NCBI GenBank assembly: GCA_039193195.1 | Contig: JBCCWS010000028.1 | Coordinates: 1-64,000 of the forward strand | Direction: 5' to 3' | Length of the DNA: 64,000 nucleotides | Source of the DNA: Pseudomonadota bacterium | Lineage (GTDB): Bacteria > Pseudomonadota > Gammaproteobacteria > Steroidobacterales > JBCBZW01 | Shown here: positions 17,423 through 26,257 of the stretch, one piece after another | How positions within the stretch are numbered: position 1 is the stretch's first letter | Layout of the letters: each line of letters begins with the position of its first letter | Position numbers and translations under genes: made by a program | The notes under the pieces: generated by a model | Told to the model about the DNA's origin: nothing | What the model saw: the letters and a program-made list of their open reading frames with translations, nothing else | Database searches by the model: none

Positions 17423-18079
17423 ATGGCAACTTACGTGGTGAGCGGATGCAATCGAGGTATAGGCTTGGAATTGTGCCGGCAGCTGCGGACACGCAATGAA
17501 CGCGTAATCGGCCTATGTCGCCATGCTTCGAGCGCCCTCGTGAACTTGGGCGTGGAGGTGGTCGAGTCCATCGACGTAACCGAGGATGCGGCGATGTCTA
17601 CCCTGCGCAAGGCGCTCCGCGGTGTGCAGATCGATGTCTTGATCAACAATGCAGGAGTGCTGTCGCGAGAGTCCCTAGACGATCTGGGCTGGGATCGTAT
17701 GCGCCTGCAGTTCGAGGTGAATACGCTCGGGCCTTTGCGGGTGACGCACGCGCTCTTGGAGCAACTGCAACGAGGCGCGAAGGTCGCTATCGTGACCAGC
17801 CGGATGGGTTCGATTAGCGAGAGTTCCGGCAGCTACTACGGCTATCGTATGTCGAAGGCGGCCGTGAACATGGCCGGGGCCAGTCTGGCCGCTGACCTTC
17901 GTTCACGGGAAATCGCGGTAGCGCTCCTGCATCCCGGCATGGTGGCCACGGAGATGACGGGCTACCAGGGCATCGCGCCGGAGGAAGCCGCTGGCGGCAT
18001 GCTCGAGCGCCTCGACGGCCTGACGTTGGCGTCTAGCGGGCGGTTCTGGCACGCCAAGGGCGAATTACTGGACTGGTAA
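17423..18079 (+). CDS. Short-chain dehydrogenase/reductase, C-factor-like
   Basis: A 218-residue classical SDR. It has the nucleotide-binding VSGCNRGIGLEL motif, the LINNAG motif after strand 4 and the catalytic Y141-x3-K145 (YRMSK), with a Ser in VTSRMGSI. The LLHPGMVATEM loop follows. Its shortness and the GCNRGIGLEL start resemble CsgA/C-factor-type SDRs, whose substrates are unclear. It is 56 bases after the hydrolase gene and may share its transcript. The ATG has no strong ribosome site. Confidence 0.85.
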   Translation: MATYVVSGCNRGIGLELCRQLRTRNERVIGLCRHASSALVNLGVEVVESIDVTEDAAMSTLRKALRGVQIDVLINNAGVLSRESLDDLGWDRMRLQFEVNTLGPLRVTHALLEQLQRGAKVAIVTSRMGSISESSGSYYGYRMSKAAVNMAGASLAADLRSREIAVALLHPGMVATEMTGYQGIAPEEAAGGMLERLDGLTLASSGRFWHAKGELLDW

Positions 18080-18351
18080 ACGCCTCCGCGCCGCCTCGCT
18101 CGCAGTCCGCCGGCGAGCTACGGGCCGGCGCTGCCGCGAGTGGAAATTTGTGACGTAGGCGCGTGCCCCGTTCTGGATCCAAGTTGCTGTTAGTTCAGTA
18201 AAAGACCCCATTTACATGGCTTTCGTAGCGCCCCCCAGTGGCATGTGCATGGTGTCGGGCGCTAATCCCCGGTTGCACATAAGAAAGTCGAAGGTTGACG
18301 GCGCCCCGCCCGCCTTAGGATGCTAGGGAAAAGGACACGCAGGAAGCGATC

Positions 18352-20754
18352 ATGGATCGGGTCGGCATCAGGGCGCTGGTCGCCGCAGCGAGCTGCCTGC
18401 CCAGCGCCACCTTGGCGCTGGGACTGGGCAACATCGAGGTCAACTCGCGGCTCAACCAGCGGCTGGACGCGCGGATTGAGCTAGTCGGGGCGACCGCTGC
18501 AGATCTCGAGCAGCTCACCGCCGCGCTCGCCTCCAGAGAGGTGTTCGCCTCCCAGGGCGTGGACTACCCGTCCTCCTTCGCCACCATCGACATCCAGGCC
18601 CGTCGAGACGTGCGCGGGCGCGCCATCCTGCACCTCACGTCCCGCCAGAGTATCGTCGAGCCGATCGCTACCTTGGTGGTGCAAGCGGACTGGCGCCGCG
18701 GCCGCATGCAGCGGGCCTACACCATCCTGCTGGATCCCCCCGGCTTGGGGAGCGAGCGGACCCCAGCGCCGCCGTTAACGGCGGGCGTCACCCCGAGCGC
18801 CGTGGTCGCAGCGCCCCGCCGCGACCCCGTGACCGTACCCCCTGCAGCAACCGCCCTACAGATGACTCGAGAGCCGGTGCGCGCGGCCTCTTCGCGTGAG
18901 CCGATCGAACCCGGGATCGAGTACGGGCCCGTCGCGCGCGGTGAGTCCCTGTGGAAGATCGCCGTGCGGGTGCGCGGTGACGGCGTCAGCCTCGAACAGA
19001 CCATGGAATCCATCTACCTAGCGAACCCACAAGCCTTTGCGGGCAGCATGGATCGCTTAGGGGCGGGCGCACTGCTGCGCATCCCCGCGGCTGTCGCCAC
19101 CAGCAAGGCCCAGGCCGCCGCCAAGCCGCAAACGCCGGCGGGGACCACCCGGTCCTCCGTCGCGAGCCCCGCTGAGCAGGAAGCGTTGTTCGACTCAGCT
19201 CAAGGCCAGCTGGCCGCGCCAGCGACGTCGCCGAGTGACGGGCTGCTCTCAGCCGTAAGCCGCCAGATCGCGAGCACACGTGCCAGCAACGCGGAGCTGA
19301 ACGAGGAAATCGACGCACTCAACTCTCGCTTTGCTTCCACCGCCGCGCTTCTACAGCGGCGCGAGGCCGAACTCGATCGGCTGCGTGGGGAACTCTCGAG
19401 CCTGCAACAAGATCGCGTAGGCCAGGCGCCAGGCCAGCTGGGGATCGAGTCGGCCACCGCGTCTCGAACCGTGCCATCGCTCGTTGACGCGGCCGAGGCC
19501 GCTGCCATCGAGTCAACGTTGCCCGACTCAGCCCCGTCGAGTCTTCGCGGGAGTCTGCTGAGCGGCGTCGCCGGTGCTGCACTGTGGTTCACCTTGGGAG
19601 CGCTGGCGGTCGGCCTCACGCGTTTGCGACGCCGACCTGCTGTAGAGACCGCTTCGGCGGTCGGCGATCGGATGCGGGCAACGCAAGTCACTCCCACCGA
19701 GGTAGCGACGGCCGCGGCGCTGGAGGTGGGTCCGATGCCGATCGAGAACGATACGGTCGCCCCCCCAGCGTTGTCCCTGCCGGCGTCCGCCGAGGGCCGG
19801 GTCCCGCACGCTGCGCAGCCAGCACAGCACGGGCTGCAAAGCGTGGAGGAGGAAGGCCCGGTCGATGCGGTGGCCGAAGCCGACATCCTGCTGGCTTACG
19901 GTCTGCACACTCAGGCGAGCGACCTGGTGCAAGCAGCGCTGGTACGTGAACCTCGCAGCTTGTCACTCAAGGCCAAGCTGCTAGAGGTCTACTTTGCGGC
20001 GAACAAGCCCAACGACTTTGCCCAGGCAGCGCGGGCGTACCAAGCGTCCCTTCGCGAGCACGCAACCTTCTGGCGCGGCGCACTGGCGATGGGGCGGCAG
20101 CTGTGTCCGCGGGAGGCCCTGTTCGCCACCGGCTCCACGACAGGGCGCGCGTCCGTCGAGGCGCCGACGGCGGATCCCTTTGTGGACTTCGACCTTGGCG
20201 AGCCGGACGAATTGCCTCTCAGCGACGACTTCCCCACGGTGCGGGCGAAGATCGTAAGTGACGAAGAAGTCGCTGCGGCCCAGCTGGCTGCGGCGAGCCA
20301 GGCCAGCGAAGACGAAGAAGCGACCGCTCGGGTGGAAGGGCCGGAATTTGCGATTGACGGGCTCGATACCTTGCCCGAGGAGCAGATCGCCGACCCGACG
20401 ATCCGTTCGCGCACCTTGGCGGTGGACACCGTTACCCTGGCGGCCGAGGTGGCCGCCGCACAACAGGCCAGCGACAGCACCGACACGTCCATTTCCTCAA
20501 CGGACATCCTGCACGGTGTAGATGATCCGTTGCGGGGAATTCCCGCCGAACAGGCCTTCGGTGCGACCGCCGATGAGGAAACCGTGCGCGTCGAGCGTGC
20601 CGCGTCGACGGACGCGACGACCCTGCGCATCACCATGGACAGGCTCGCTCGCGGTGTTGTCGAAGAAACCTACGACTCGCGGCGAGCCGACCCACGCGCG
20701 GCCTCAGACGGCGCCTCGAACGACACGCGCCCGAAACGGGCCTCTAGCGAGTAG
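18352..20754 (+). CDS. fimV: FimV-like polar organising protein
   Basis: An 800-residue inner-membrane protein. After a signal peptide (residues 1-23) comes the FimV N-terminal domain (LGNIEVNSRLNQRLDARIEL, then FVASQGV-like and IDIQARRDVRG strands). A LysM peptidoglycan-binding domain lies at about 190-245 (YGPVARGESLWKIAVRV). A coiled coil, a transmembrane helix near 402-422, a TPR-like segment near 505-565 (DILLAYGLHTQASDLVQAAL) and a long acidic tail follow. FimV homologues organise the cell pole, type IV pili and polar flagella. The tail lacks the usual compact C-terminal FimV domain as far as I can tell. A TTGACG at 18295 could be its -35. Confidence 0.85.
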   Translation: MDRVGIRALVAAASCLPSATLALGLGNIEVNSRLNQRLDARIELVGATAADLEQLTAALASREVFASQGVDYPSSFATIDIQARRDVRGRAILHLTSRQSIVEPIATLVVQADWRRGRMQRAYTILLDPPGLGSERTPAPPLTAGVTPSAVVAAPRRDPVTVPPAATALQMTREPVRAASSREPIEPGIEYGPVARGESLWKIAVRVRGDGVSLEQTMESIYLANPQAFAGSMDRLGAGALLRIPAAVATSKAQAAAKPQTPAGTTRSSVASPAEQEALFDSAQGQLAAPATSPSDGLLSAVSRQIASTRASNAELNEEIDALNSRFASTAALLQRREAELDRLRGELSSLQQDRVGQAPGQLGIESATASRTVPSLVDAAEAAAIESTLPDSAPSSLRGSLLSGVAGAALWFTLGALAVGLTRLRRRPAVETASAVGDRMRATQVTPTEVATAAALEVGPMPIENDTVAPPALSLPASAEGRVPHAAQPAQHGLQSVEEEGPVDAVAEADILLAYGLHTQASDLVQAALVREPRSLSLKAKLLEVYFAANKPNDFAQAARAYQASLREHATFWRGALAMGRQLCPREALFATGSTTGRASVEAPTADPFVDFDLGEPDELPLSDDFPTVRAKIVSDEEVAAAQLAAASQASEDEEATARVEGPEFAIDGLDTLPEEQIADPTIRSRTLAVDTVTLAAEVAAAQQASDSTDTSISSTDILHGVDDPLRGIPAEQAFGATADEETVRVERAASTDATTLRITMDRLARGVVEETYDSRRADPRAASDGASNDTRPKRASSE

Positions 20755-20782
20755 AGAGCGCCCGCGCGGCGTGCTCGCCGGC

Positions 20783-21331
20783 TTAGGAGCCTCGCTCGAG
20801 CAGGTTCTTAAGATTGGTGAGGCCGCGCTCGTAGTCTCGCCCGATCGCCCCTTCCAAGACGAATGCGCCCATGTAGCGCTGCAAGATGTCACCGTCGAAG
20901 TCCATGTCGAGGTGCCAGATCACCCGCGTGCCGCCGCTCGGACTCGGGGCCAGTTCCAGCTCGGCCATGGCCGTTTGGTTGTAGCCGAACTGTAGGCGCA
21001 GGCGCACGCGGTCGTTCGGCTCACTAGCCACGATCACCTGCGAGCCGGACCCCACCTGGGGGCTTTGGCTGGCCCAACTCATGGCGGCGCCCACGCCCTG
21101 GCGTGGGCCTTGGTACTCGTAGCGCGTGTTCGGATCGAGCTCGGCCCAGGGCGACCAGCGGTTGAAGGCGCGCATGTCGTTCACCACGTTGAAGACGGCG
21201 GCTTCGCTGGCCGCGACGTCGATACTGCGGGTCACTCGTTTGTCATCCGGCAGCACCAACGCACCAACGGCGTAAATACCAACGGCAAGCAACATCACCA
21301 ACGTGGTGATGCGAACGGTCCAGTTCAGCAT
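20783..21331 (-). CDS. SRPBCC (START-like) family protein with an N-terminal membrane anchor
   Basis: A 182-residue protein. One hydrophobic helix (residues about 5-27) is followed by a polyketide-cyclase/START-like domain: SIDVAASEAAVFNVVNDMRAF, the signature WSPWAELDP, then YQGPRQGVGAAMSW and the closing helix DYERGLTNLKNLLE. The ATG at 21331 has GGGAGG five bases upstream; a TTG at 21343 is less likely. The domain binds small hydrophobic molecules in other proteins, but no ligand can be inferred here. It is divergent from the envelope cluster at 21501 and converges on fimV. Confidence 0.85.
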   Translation of the reverse strand: MLNWTVRITTLVMLLAVGIYAVGALVLPDDKRVTRSIDVAASEAAVFNVVNDMRAFNRWSPWAELDPNTRYEYQGPRQGVGAAMSWASQSPQVGSGSQVIVASEPNDRVRLRLQFGYNQTAMAELELAPSPSGGTRVIWHLDMDFDGDILQRYMGAFVLEGAIGRDYERGLTNLKNLLERGS

Positions 21332-21408
21332 GCGTCCTCCCAAACTCTCGCAAGCTCGCGGCAGCGCAGCGTAGACGTTCTGCGACAGCCGGCCCTCGGG
21401 TCCGTTAA

Positions 21409-21428
21409 GAACCCATTCAGATGGGTTC
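21409..21428. repeat. Perfect inverted repeat between the SRPBCC gene and the envelope cluster
   Basis: GAACCCAT and ATGGGTTC form a perfect 8-bp palindrome with a TCAG spacer, 77 bases from the reverse-strand start and 72 bases from the forward start. It could be an operator shared by the divergent genes or a short hairpin in either transcript. There is no U run, so it is not an obvious terminator. Confidence 0.5.
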
Positions 21429-21500
21429 AGGCAGCGTTCAGCGTGCCAGCGGTAGCGTCTTTTCTCCAGTCACCCACTGCCGAGCGACGGAGCCAAGACC

Positions 21501-22370
21501 ATGCCCCAACCATCCTCACCGCACACCCCGGATACCCCGCCCGGGCGACCACTTCGCAAGGGAACCGTCCTGTCGGTCGTGTCCCTGACCGCCTGCGTAC
21601 TGCTCGGTGGCGTTGCCCGATCTGCCGATGGGACCGCGCCCACCATCCGTCTGTTCCCCACCACTGTGATCGAGGAGATTCGCCTGACCGGGCAGGTGGC
21701 CGAGCAAATGGAGTCCGGTCTGCAGGGGGTGATCGCTCGCCTTGAAGAGCAGGAGGCGCTCTACCGCGAGGCGCGCTGCGAAGGTGCTGAGGGAGATCCC
21801 GGTTGCAGCAGCATTGCCCGCAATCTCGGTGCTACATACCTAGAGATGCTGAACGTCATGGAGACCCAGCTGCCCGAGATGGAGCGAGCGGTGAATGCGA
21901 CGCGCGTGGGTCTGGAGAAGCGGCTGCGCAACGAGCTGGGGCACAAGCTATCACCCTGGGCCTTGCAGGACACGCTGCTCGGTGGTGACGGAAGCGGAAA
22001 GGCCAATACGCGTGAGCGTCCTGCCATGCGCGGCAAGTCCGGCCTGCGCCTCTCCCAGCGGTTCCGCCAATACCATCAACTCGTTGCGACCAGCACGGGT
22101 GGCGCCGACGACTCCCTCGCGGTGGTTGCTGCTGACATCTACCTGGACATGCAGGAGGCCAGCGTGCTGATCGCCCAGACCCGCCAGGAAATCGCGCGCG
22201 CGACCTTGCTGGAGCAGCTAAATCAGTCCTTCGGCCAGATCACTCCCGAGATGCAGCAGGTGGTCGGCGGCGTCAAGGCCATCCTGTTTGGCGAACAGGA
22301 CGCCGAGCCCATCCCCGGACCGCGCCCGAGCGGCGATGACGCCCCTTGGCGCAGTCCCCTCGAAATGTAG
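21501..22370 (+). CDS. Exported coiled-coil protein of unknown function
   Basis: A 289-residue protein I do not recognise. Positively charged N terminus, hydrophobic stretch (VLSVVSLTACVLLGGVA) and ARSADG give a probable signal peptide of about 42 residues. The mature part is largely helical, with a coiled coil from about 52 (IEEIRLTGQVAEQMESGL) to 150 and two cysteines (CEGAEGDPGC) that could form a disulphide. A second helix bundle (DIYLDMQEASVLIAQTRQEIA) is near 215-260. It starts the forward envelope cluster and is 19 bases before the lipoprotein gene. It may be a periplasmic scaffold, which is inference. Confidence 0.75.
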   Translation: MPQPSSPHTPDTPPGRPLRKGTVLSVVSLTACVLLGGVARSADGTAPTIRLFPTTVIEEIRLTGQVAEQMESGLQGVIARLEEQEALYREARCEGAEGDPGCSSIARNLGATYLEMLNVMETQLPEMERAVNATRVGLEKRLRNELGHKLSPWALQDTLLGGDGSGKANTRERPAMRGKSGLRLSQRFRQYHQLVATSTGGADDSLAVVAADIYLDMQEASVLIAQTRQEIARATLLEQLNQSFGQITPEMQQVVGGVKAILFGEQDAEPIPGPRPSGDDAPWRSPLEM

Positions 22371-22389
22371 TCTCCAGGAGATCAAACCG

Positions 22390-22947
22390 ATGAAATTCAA
22401 TAACCTATCTTCTCTCGGCCGCGCCGCCGTGCTACTCGGTGCCCTGGCCGCTCTTGGCGGCTGCATGACAACCCCCGAGCCCCAGGTCTGCAGCATGCCT
22501 GGTACCCGCGATTTGGACGCAGCAATCGCCTTTACGAAGGATCAACTGGATGCCGGCTGTGAGGCGAGCTTCGACGCCTATCTCGACCACCTGCTCGCCA
22601 TCGCTGAGGGTGATCCAGGCGCCGACAACAAGCGTCAGTTCAGCAGCTTCCTGATGTGGTCAGCAGACAACGGCGTGCTCAGTCGGCGCCAGGCCGAGCA
22701 GCTGTACAACCGCTACTTCAACATCAAGTTTGTATCGCTCTTAGGCGACTACAACAACTGCGCTTATACCTGCCCGCGCCAGGACGTGTTCATGGACGCC
22801 CTGCAGGATGAGCTGACCGACAAGGAGCGCGGCCTGCTCAAGGTTAGTGCTGACCGGGACTCGTACTACCGTGCAGATCGCCTGGCGCAGCAGGCGGAGC
22901 TGGTCATTGCGGCCACCTGTGAGGCCTGCGAGGGCGGCGCACCGTGA
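22390..22947 (+). CDS. Cysteine-rich lipoprotein of unknown function
   Basis: A 185-residue lipoprotein. AGGAGATC precedes the ATG at 22390, and the N terminus ends in the lipobox LGGC at residues 22-25, after which CMTT predicts lipidation and outer-membrane sorting (no Asp at +2). Six or more cysteines remain in the mature part (QVCSMPG, AGCEASF, NNCAYTCP, ATCEAC), suggesting disulphides. The middle is helical. I know no family for it. Its stop overlaps the next gene by GTGA, so the two are translationally coupled. Confidence 0.8.
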   Translation: MKFNNLSSLGRAAVLLGALAALGGCMTTPEPQVCSMPGTRDLDAAIAFTKDQLDAGCEASFDAYLDHLLAIAEGDPGADNKRQFSSFLMWSADNGVLSRRQAEQLYNRYFNIKFVSLLGDYNNCAYTCPRQDVFMDALQDELTDKERGLLKVSADRDSYYRADRLAQQAELVIAATCEACEGGAP

Positions 22948-23666
22948 ACGACGTCGGCCCCAGCGCCGCGCACGGCACCCCCTCAGGAGCGGAAGGCGCG
23001 GCGTTTCGCGACGGCCTGCTCTTCGGCGTGTTCGTGGCGCTGGTGAGCGCGGTGACCACCGCCTACCTGCTGCACGGCACCGCGTGGCTGACCCTGACCC
23101 GCGAGCCCGCGTCTGCGGTGCTGGGGTGGTTGGAGCGTAACCTCGGCAGCTCGGTGCCGGTCTTCGCCGCGCTGTCGCTCCTGTTCGCCGCCACTCTCGT
23201 GCGCCTTCGGCGCGTGCTCGCGGACCAGCCGCAAGATGTGGATGCAATTGCCCAGGCGGACCATCTGAGCGATCTGTGGACTAGCTTGTTCTTCGGCACC
23301 GGTGTGATCTGGACCGCCATCGGTATGCGCGGGGCGCTCCTGTTCGCCCTCGGAGACCCGGACGAGATCACCAGCGCCGGCGCCTTCGCGGTGCTGCAAC
23401 GAATGGTCGATGGGGGGATTCTCTTGGCCCTCTCCAGCACGATCGTCGGCGGCGTCGGCGGTTACCTGTTGCGCACGGCGAAGACGCTGCTGTTCGGGCA
23501 TGCCTTGAAGCAGGCCTACGCGGGCCAGGCGCGGCGCTCTGCGGAACACGTGCAAACGACCCTCGGCAACATCGAGCGCAAGCTGCGAGAGGGTAGGGCT
23601 TCGAGGGATCCTTCGCCTGCATCCGCGCCCGCTCGCCAAGCTCTGGCTGCGACGCAAGGGGAGTAG
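22944..23666 (+). CDS. MotA/TolQ/ExbB-like proton-channel membrane protein
   Basis: A 240-residue protein with about four membrane helices: near 26-46, 68-87, 111-135 and 150-177. The third (SLFFGTGVIWTAIGMRGALL) resembles the GTVWGI helix of ExbB/TolQ/MotA. The fourth (GGILLALSSTIVGGVGGYLL) resembles the ALxTTxxGL channel helix with its conserved Thr/Ser. A charged cytoplasmic tail follows. The GTG start overlaps the lipoprotein stop. The next gene encodes a MotB/ExbD-like partner, which strengthens the channel call. It is far from standard ExbB in sequence, so this is inference from helix patterns plus context. Confidence 0.6.
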   Translation: MNDVGPSAAHGTPSGAEGAAFRDGLLFGVFVALVSAVTTAYLLHGTAWLTLTREPASAVLGWLERNLGSSVPVFAALSLLFAATLVRLRRVLADQPQDVDAIAQADHLSDLWTSLFFGTGVIWTAIGMRGALLFALGDPDEITSAGAFAVLQRMVDGGILLALSSTIVGGVGGYLLRTAKTLLFGHALKQAYAGQARRSAEHVQTTLGNIERKLREGRASRDPSPASAPARQALAATQGE

Positions 23667-23672
23667 GCGACG

Positions 23673-24674
23673 ATGCTACCCTGGCATTCCTACCCTTACC
23701 CGACTTCAGGCACCGAAGGTGGTGGCGGGGCCGAGGACCTGCAGACAGATGTCATGCGGTTCATGGCGATGTTAGGGCTTTGCCTAGTGGCGATCTTCGC
23801 TCTGGTGCAGTCCTTGCCGGCGACGCCGGTGGCCAGCGAAACGCTGCCGGAGGCAGGGTCGCCTGCCGTAGGGAGCGCTCAGGTGGCGAGGCCTGCGCCG
23901 CTGCCGGTGACGCGACCTAAGCGCGAAGTGGAGCGTCCCTCGCAGGTGTCGACTCCCGAGCCGCCGCCTACGCCCGATGCGGCCGCGATCTCGCCACCTG
24001 TCGCGAAGCTCGCGGCGAATGGGCCGATGGCACCGCCCTCCGCCCCACCCCTTGCCCCGGCTGATGTGCTGACCGCGACGCCGCCTCCCCTCAAGGCTCC
24101 GCTCGTGCCGGCGCACTCCCCGGCGCCACCCGCCCGTCTGGCGCAACCATCTCCCGCGCAGTCACCGATCACAGAGGAGCTCACGCCACCGCCGAGTGTT
24201 GCGCCGTCGGCGCCTGCGCCTATGCCGACCGCGCCGTCGCCGCCGCCCAGTACGCCGGCGTTCACCTTGCGCTTTGTCGACGCCTCGGCGCTGCTCGCTC
24301 TGGTCCAGCGCGAGGCCGTGAGCCTGTTCGCCGTGGACGGGCGAGGCACCAGCAGGCTCTCTGCTGCACGGGGACGCTACGCCTTCGAAATCACCCCTGC
24401 CCCTTCGCAGATGCACGAGATGGACCCGGCCAGCGTGCCGGCCCAGGTGCGCTCAGCGTATGCCCGCACCCGCGGGCAAAGTGCCGACGCCGTGCGCCGG
24501 TGGGGGGTCGTGCTGCCGACGAGCACGCGCCGTGCGATCGACGAACTGCTGCGAGACCCGCGCGGTGGAGAGCTGCAGATCTCGGCGGACGGTCAGGTGC
24601 GCTTGGTACCCGATCGATCTGTCCGGCCTGTGCCCGCCTACCCATCTATTCCATTAGTAAGAGGAGCTTCCTGA
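23673..24674 (+). CDS. MotB/ExbD/TolR-like single-span protein with a Pro-rich linker
   Basis: A 333-residue bitopic protein. A short glycine-rich cytoplasmic tail leads to one helix at about 27-47 (TDVMRFMAMLGLCLVAIFAL). It begins with Asp26 in a D-x-M pattern like MotB (DFMTAMM) and ExbD (DVMLVLL), where that Asp carries the ions. A roughly 140-residue Pro/Ala-rich periplasmic linker follows, then a compact C-terminal domain from about 190 (TLRFVDASALLALVQREAVSL) of no named family. It is not an OmpA domain, so it differs from MotB. Six bases after the channel gene; its stop overlaps the next ATG (TGATG). Confidence 0.6.
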   Translation: MLPWHSYPYPTSGTEGGGGAEDLQTDVMRFMAMLGLCLVAIFALVQSLPATPVASETLPEAGSPAVGSAQVARPAPLPVTRPKREVERPSQVSTPEPPPTPDAAAISPPVAKLAANGPMAPPSAPPLAPADVLTATPPPLKAPLVPAHSPAPPARLAQPSPAQSPITEELTPPPSVAPSAPAPMPTAPSPPPSTPAFTLRFVDASALLALVQREAVSLFAVDGRGTSRLSAARGRYAFEITPAPSQMHEMDPASVPAQVRSAYARTRGQSADAVRRWGVVLPTSTRRAIDELLRDPRGGELQISADGQVRLVPDRSVRPVPAYPSIPLVRGAS

Positions 24675-26257
24675 TGGTCCGGTTCAGTCATCGACACAAA
24701 CGACCCTCACGATCCGCAGTTCGGGTCGCACCCAAGGGCAATCGCCTGCCCCTGGCCGTGGCGCTGGCACTAGGGCTCCTTCTGTTGCTAGGGGCGGCAT
24801 CGTCGGTACTTGCTCAAGAGCCGCGCACTGCGCTCATGACCTGGTTGACCCAGGATCTTGAGCCAACGCTAAGTCAGCGGTTCACGGAGCATCCACGTTT
24901 GCGCGGGCAGGCCGTGCAGGTGCTGGCCATGCGGGGAACGCAAGCCCGCGTTCGCAGCGATGCGCTCACCGAATCCATCGTCCGGCACCTGGGCAAGGCC
25001 CTCGCCGATCAGGCGGGTACGCGAGTCGTGCCAGTGGGAGCAGCGCCCTCGGCGCAGGCGTGTATGGCGCAGGCGGCGGTCGAGTATCGGATCGGCGTTG
25101 ACGTGCGTGCACTTGGTGGCGAAGTACAGGTGGATGTGCGTGTGTTCGATGTGACCGAGGGCACCTGGGTGGGGGGCTTCGGTGGCAGCTGGAGCGGTGC
25201 GCTCACCGCGCGAGAGCGCAACGCTCAGGAGCGCGAGATGGTGGCCGAGTCCGCCCGCGGCGCGCGCGAGTTACCCTTTCAGGTCGGTCAGGCAGATCTG
25301 GTCGCCAAGGATCTCGCCGCACAGATCGACTGCATCATGGCTGGCGCCCGCCAGCGTGAACCTCGAGGGGCAGCCCTTTACTTGGCACCGGCCGCGCAGC
25401 TCGATCCCCATCTGCAGAAGGCGGGCCTGCTCCTGATGCACGCGCTGCGTGCAAACCACGGCTGGCATCAGGTCACCACGATCGATGAGGCCGATCTTCT
25501 TCTGGAGTTGCACACGCAGGGGCTCGACCAGGATCTGAGCGTGTTTTGGGTGACCTTGAGTCGGGCGTCCGCGCAAGCGGCGCGCGAGCGCCGTGAGGGT
25601 CTCGTGGCGAGTGCTAGCACCTATGTGAACGGTGAGGACAGGCAAACCCGTGTCGCCGGGCGCACCGTTCGGTTGCCGAGGCCAGAGCCGGTTGCGACGC
25701 CTGCGCAAGCAGCACCGCCTGCAGTGGTCAGCGCGCCCACGGCGACGACCTTGTTGTCGCGCCCTCGCATGGTGATGCGACGCTCCCCGCGGGCTTGCGC
25801 CCAGGCCGCTGGCGCTAGGGCGGGGCGTGAGCTCAAGGAAACGTGTGCGGTCGTGGAGGTGGCGGTGACGCGACCCGCCACCGTCTTCTGGCTGTGGCAA
25901 CCGGCGAGTTGCCGACTGCAACCAAGTCCAGGGGGTGTCCTGCCGCGGGTGGTCAGTCGTCGAGCGAATGGTGCGGATACCCTGACTGCGCGGTTGCAGT
26001 CGACGGATGGCACTGCCTACGACAGCGTCTACGTCATCGCGGTTGACGCGCGCACGGATGCCGAGCGAGTGCGGGAGGTTCTCGAGCGCCATCCGGGAGG
26101 GAGTGGCTGCGATGCGCCGCAATGGGAACGCGACTTACGGCGCTGGGCCTTGGCCCTGGAATCCACCCTGCTGCGCCTTGGTGATGGAGCGGACTGGCAG
26201 GCGGTGCGCGCGCCGCGCCTGCCTACGCGGATGGTAAGTTCGGAGGCGCAGAGATGA
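24674..26257 (+). CDS. Large exported protein with two unassigned domains
   Basis: A 527-residue protein. GAGGAG precedes the ATG at 24674, which gives a basic N terminus and a signal peptide (LALGLLLLLGAASSVLAQ). The first domain contains DALTESIVRHLGKALADQAG and VQVDVRVFDVTEGTWVGGF, a pattern seen in CsgG-, LpoB- and FlgO-like periplasmic proteins. A second, Cys-containing beta domain lies from about 400 (KETCAVVEVAVTRPATVFWL). I cannot assign a family. It is coupled to both neighbours by overlapping starts, so it is almost certainly part of the same system. Confidence 0.7.
   Translation: MVRFSHRHKRPSRSAVRVAPKGNRLPLAVALALGLLLLLGAASSVLAQEPRTALMTWLTQDLEPTLSQRFTEHPRLRGQAVQVLAMRGTQARVRSDALTESIVRHLGKALADQAGTRVVPVGAAPSAQACMAQAAVEYRIGVDVRALGGEVQVDVRVFDVTEGTWVGGFGGSWSGALTARERNAQEREMVAESARGARELPFQVGQADLVAKDLAAQIDCIMAGARQREPRGAALYLAPAAQLDPHLQKAGLLLMHALRANHGWHQVTTIDEADLLLELHTQGLDQDLSVFWVTLSRASAQAARERREGLVASASTYVNGEDRQTRVAGRTVRLPRPEPVATPAQAAPPAVVSAPTATTLLSRPRMVMRRSPRACAQAAGARAGRELKETCAVVEVAVTRPATVFWLWQPASCRLQPSPGGVLPRVVSRRANGADTLTARLQSTDGTAYDSVYVIAVDARTDAERVREVLERHPGGSGCDAPQWERDLRRWALALESTLLRLGDGADWQAVRAPRLPTRMVSSEAQR

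Noticed and set aside
18170-18190. Sigma-54-like GG...GC upstream of fimV
   Set aside because: The spacing between GG and GC is nine, not ten, bases.
18295-18320. Promoter for fimV (TTGACG with GGATGC or TAGGAT downstream)
   Set aside because: Spacing is either right with a poor -10 or too short, so it was mentioned but not listed.
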